Assembly: GCA_002914845.1 (NCBI GenBank)
Contig: JXTC01000017.1
Span: 387,431-451,430 of the forward strand
Origin: Trema orientale
Lineage: Eukaryota; Streptophyta; Magnoliopsida; Rosales; Cannabaceae
DNA length: 64,000 bases
Reading direction: 5' to 3'
The notes beneath the pieces are model-generated. The model was given only the letters and a program-made list of their open reading frames with translations, ran no database searches and was not told the origin of the DNA. How positions within the stretch are numbered: the first letter of the stretch is position 1; each line of letters begins with the position of its first letter. Made by a program: the position numbers and the translations under genes. Below are positions 60,835-64,000 of the stretch, piece after piece.

Positions 60835-63800
60835 TTATAATCTGATATTTGCAAAGAGACCTGAAATGTCTATGCCCGTGCCAGAAGACTGGGTAGGAGG
60901 AGGATCATGAAGTGCTATGAGAGCCGCAACCAAACCAGCATTGCTCGAAATGCTAGGCTCAGTGAACAATGGTTTGTCCCTTTGGTCCAAGAACTTGTCG
61001 GATTGGTCCGGCCCGGCCACCATCGCCCCGACCAGAATATTCGGGTTGGGGTCTTTAGACTGCAACCATTTGTCCCCGTCCTCACATTTGTAATGATGAC
61101 CTTCCCAAGGAATCGACGCACTTCTGTGGTGAACTCGGGTTGGATACTGGCCACCAAATCCCACCATGTAGCTCATCTTCATTGGGTTATCTCCTAGAAT
61201 GTAATTCACCTATTGTGTATGAAAAGGAAATTGCTAATATCTTAGAGAAATATCAAAAAAGTTATAGCTTTAACAAGTGATGAATATCGATGTGACTGAT
61301 CACATGAGAATTAACGTATAATAATTTTTGGCACAAAAAATGAGTGTGTCAAACATATTTATTAGAACTGCATGTGAGATACTAATGTTACAACTTTTTG
61401 AAATTCCAAAAACTATTGACAATATAGATTTTAAATTTAGGAAGTAAAACTTAACTTTTACCATTAACAAAAGGGCCAACCAAATAATTAGCTTATCGAT
61501 AAATGAACATACATGTATGCATGTGGGGGAAGAGTGTGTTCTAGGTTCTTGAGACTAGCCTGAGACGTGGAGAAAGTCCTGAGCATTTCAATGGAAAAGC
61601 TATCATCACCACAACTTGCGCCTGACCTGCGTAGAGCTTGGAGATAGTCGCTGTATAATTTACTGAGGAACGAAGCCGTTGCGGCGAACTCTAGTATTGG
61701 TGCCCCATTTTCTGGCCTTTGGAGGACTAGTCCACCTATACATTGGGTTGTAAACATGACACTTGTAACCAATTTCTCAGCTTTCATGAATAATCAATAG
61801 TTTGAGCTAGGAAACATAGCTTTGAGAATTTCACTACACAAAAATTGCTTCATTTGACTGACAATTTTGTGAACGGGTCATGTTAATTTTCTCTGTATGG
61901 TTTTAGTTTAATCGGATATTTTAAAAGGGATCAATTCATGTGCTATCTTGTGTTTTAAAGAAGAAAAAGAGAGGAAAAAAAAAACGAAGACTAGAATAAC
62001 AAATACCCGCTGTCTTGTTGAAATTTCGACCCGAAACATAAGAGCACATAAGGGAGTTTATCATGCTTGCTGACTCACTCATAGCAGATTCGTATGGAAA
62101 GCCAAGATCGTTAAAGAATTGGAGACGAGTTAGCAAAACCTACACAATTTTAATAATCTCAATTAGTCGAAACTCGGAATCAATCACAGCTATCTAATTT
62201 TAGAAGCACCTCTGAGCTATTTATAACACCACTTATGCAAGTTTTCAAGCACTAGTAGTAAATCAAATCATATCGTAATAACATCAAAAAAGATAATCAC
62301 TATATATATATATACATATAGGAGACATTATATCGGAACTGTCACACGACACTATCATGCAACATATTTATTCTCATTTTTATCATGTGTCAGTTAGTCT
62401 CTGCCACGTATATTGGAATACGAAACAACACGCATCTATGTGTGTGTATATATATATATCCATGGAGACGTAACCATTGAAACCTCCTATATATATATAT
62501 ATATATGGGAATGACTACAGTAGGGATGCCCCTACGTAGGGCCACCTTTTATATACCGTTTGATGGGAATCTGTGGAGAATAACGAGAATCTGTGGGGAA
62601 TCTGTTTATATACAAATTCCCATCAAACGGTGAATAGACATGGCCCTACGTAGGTACGCAGGGACGCCCCTACTGTAGACGCGCCCTATATATATATATA
62701 TATCGCGAATATAAAAAACAAACAAATGAAGTGAGAATTGATAAAAACTACGTACGGCATTGGCAGTAAGCTTATTGTTCCAATAGAACAATCCTTTGTC
62801 CAAACTCGTCTCGTTACTCTGTGCCGAAGTAAAAATCTGGCCGGTGGCATATTCAAGATGAGAAGTATTGCCAGTAGCGAAAAACAACCAAGTTCCTCCC
62901 CACACTAACTCATCCAAGTACCCAGACGAATTATAGAAGTTTCTTGCTTCTTTTCCACAGTCATCAAGCCTTGTGTATGTTCCTTGTTGAGAAGGATCCT
63001 TTCTACTAGCCAGATCAAATAATTCTTCGGCGGTTTTGACCAATTTTTTTGAGTAATCGCTTTCTTCTTTGAACACTAACGATGCTGCCGATAATGCTGC
63101 AACAATTTCCCCGGCTAGATCCGAGGCGGCCGAGCTGTCGCAAGATGAAACCGGTCTCGGATACTCCATGTCTTCAGGTCTTTGCCAGCAGTTAATGTCG
63201 CTCTGAGTTTTTGTGCCATTTCCCGCAGTTCCAACCTGAATTAGGAAAATCCTAGTGAGCGTTTTAATACAGATTCTATATTTCTGAAGATTAAATTATA
63301 TCATAATCGAACAGTATGTAATTATGATAAAAAAAAAAAAAAATTGTAACGATAATTATGGCAAATATTTTCCAGCTAGGCCTTGCCTGGGAATACAATC
63401 TGGTATCTGAAGTTGCATTGGCAGGAGGAATAAACGTTTTGAGCAAATATTGAGTACCCCATTTGATGATGTCCTTAATATGGTCAAGCTCACCTATCTC
63501 AGAATATTTTTGGTGATATTCAATCACAGTCCAGCTCAACAGAGTAATAGTATAAGCTGTTGGAAAACTAAACTTCATGTTGTTGCCTGAATCATAAAAA
63601 CCACCCACAAGATCAGCATGCACCGTACTTCCAAAATTCCCATCCTGCAACCCGGAATCACCTCGAAATTTTACCGAACCGTTCTTCGGGTATAGCCCAG
63701 CTGTAAGAGAAGAAAAAAAAAAAAAAAAAAAAAGTCTTCAACCAAAAGATAAAACAAAAAAAAAAACAAAAAAAGGAACTAAGTGCCAAAAAAAAACAAT

Positions 63801-64000
63801 CTTATAGTAGTGCATGGTTTTGAAAATTTAATTAAGTTTGTAATGACATAGTTGCATACTGTTTGATTATGATATGATCTCAAAAAATGCAAAATTAGTT
63901 TGTATGTACGACTTGTTACACAATCAACACTATTAACAAAATAATTTGGGTTTCGAAAATATTACATTTTTGAGCATCAAAGAAGATCAGAGCTTGGTTG
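60835..64000 (-). CDS. GH9 endo-1,4-beta-glucanase, KORRIGAN-like (partial; N terminus beyond the window)
   Basis: Exons are 64000-63966 (partial), 63700-63387, 63235-62756, 62139-62007, 61735-61560 and 61209-60835 (stop). GH9 enzymes hydrolyse beta-1,4-glucans; class A members act in cellulose synthesis at membranes. GH9 blocks seen in order: NQALIFFDAQKSG, ADLVGGFYDSGNNMKFSFP, CWQRPEDMEYPRPVSSC, ELVWGGTWLFFATGN, MSYMVGFGGQYPTRVHHR, and GAMVAGPDQSDKFLDQRDK followed by PLFTEPSISSNAGLVAAL. There is no C-terminal carbohydrate module. Oddities: the usual DAGD is DSGN (Asn codon 63584-63582), the His-box Lys/Asn/Arg is Gln, and the aromatic in the D-x4-[FYW] signature is Pro. Introns 2 and 5 use GC donors. 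The anchor or signal peptide lies outside the window. The gene may be a diverged or inactive paralogue. Confidence 0.9.
62507..62686. mobile_element. Small foldback MITE in GH9 intron 3
   Basis: Left CTACAGTAGGGATGCC, then CCTACGTAGGGCCA and ACCGTTTGATGGGAAT, are mirrored on the right by inverted copies (ATTCCCATCAAACGGT, TGGCCCTACGTAGG, CCCCTACTGTAG). The element of about 180 bp sits within (TA)n runs on both sides, consistent with insertion at TA. It is non-coding. Confidence 0.7.

Noticed and set aside
1..64000. tRNA, rRNA or known conserved microRNA genes
   Set aside because: No cloverleaf with proper A and B boxes, no rRNA core words and no familiar mature microRNA sequences were seen by eye; a tRNAscan or Infernal run would be decisive.

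Overview
The window is AT-rich nuclear DNA from a flowering plant, most likely a eudicot. The evidence is plant-only families (a Dof zinc-finger factor, a subfamily XI LRR receptor kinase, a KORRIGAN-type GH9 glucanase), short GT-AG introns at family-conserved places, plastid-type N termini, and intergenic DNA full of copia, LINE, MULE and MITE remnants. The species cannot be named from sequence alone. There is one 480-base assembly gap (13383-13862) and single unknown bases at 26244 and 47626-47627.

Layout. 0.4-2.4 kb: a decayed LINE whose RNase H region was split by a Tourist-like MITE and by a probable solo LTR. 2.7-3.2 kb (-): a two-exon gene for a 67-residue secreted peptide that has no usable single ORF. 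4.1-4.8 kb: a copia 5' LTR with primer-binding site and gag start. 5-10 kb: repeats, including a second Tourist-like MITE of identical length. 10.09-14.82 kb: a Mutator-like element (MULE) with terminal inverted repeats and a 9-bp target duplication, holding transposase remnants and several unusual internal repeat arrays. 17.3-18.2 kb (+): an intronless Dof gene. 21.6-28.7 kb (-): a six-exon NTF2-like plastid protein with two introns over 2.5 kb. 29.8-30.0 kb: a copia reverse transcriptase fragment. 36.7-40.2 kb (+): a two-exon LRR receptor kinase resembling the RGF-peptide receptors (RGI/RCH). 44.6-48.1 kb (-): a nine-exon plastid thioredoxin/peroxiredoxin-like protein. 56.5-59.1 kb (+): a six-exon glycolipid transfer protein. 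60.8-64.0 kb (-): the 3' six exons of a GH9 endoglucanase that runs off the window.

The genes form no operon or evident pathway; they are ordinary dispersed plant genes separated by transposon-derived DNA. Exon boundaries were read by hand from splice signals, reading-frame phase and family resemblance. Every multi-exon model given here keeps an open frame to its stop codon.

Points most worth a second look: the GH9 gene carries Asn where the catalytic-base Asp of the DAGD motif is expected, and two of its five introns have GC donors; the MULE carries dense inverted GGTCAA/TTGACC arrays and a GC-rich GGCGCC minisatellite; the small secreted Gly/Tyr-rich peptide gene fits no family I recognise; the receptor kinase shows both RxGG and RxR ligand-recognition motifs; and the Dof mRNA has a start-overlapping upstream ORF.
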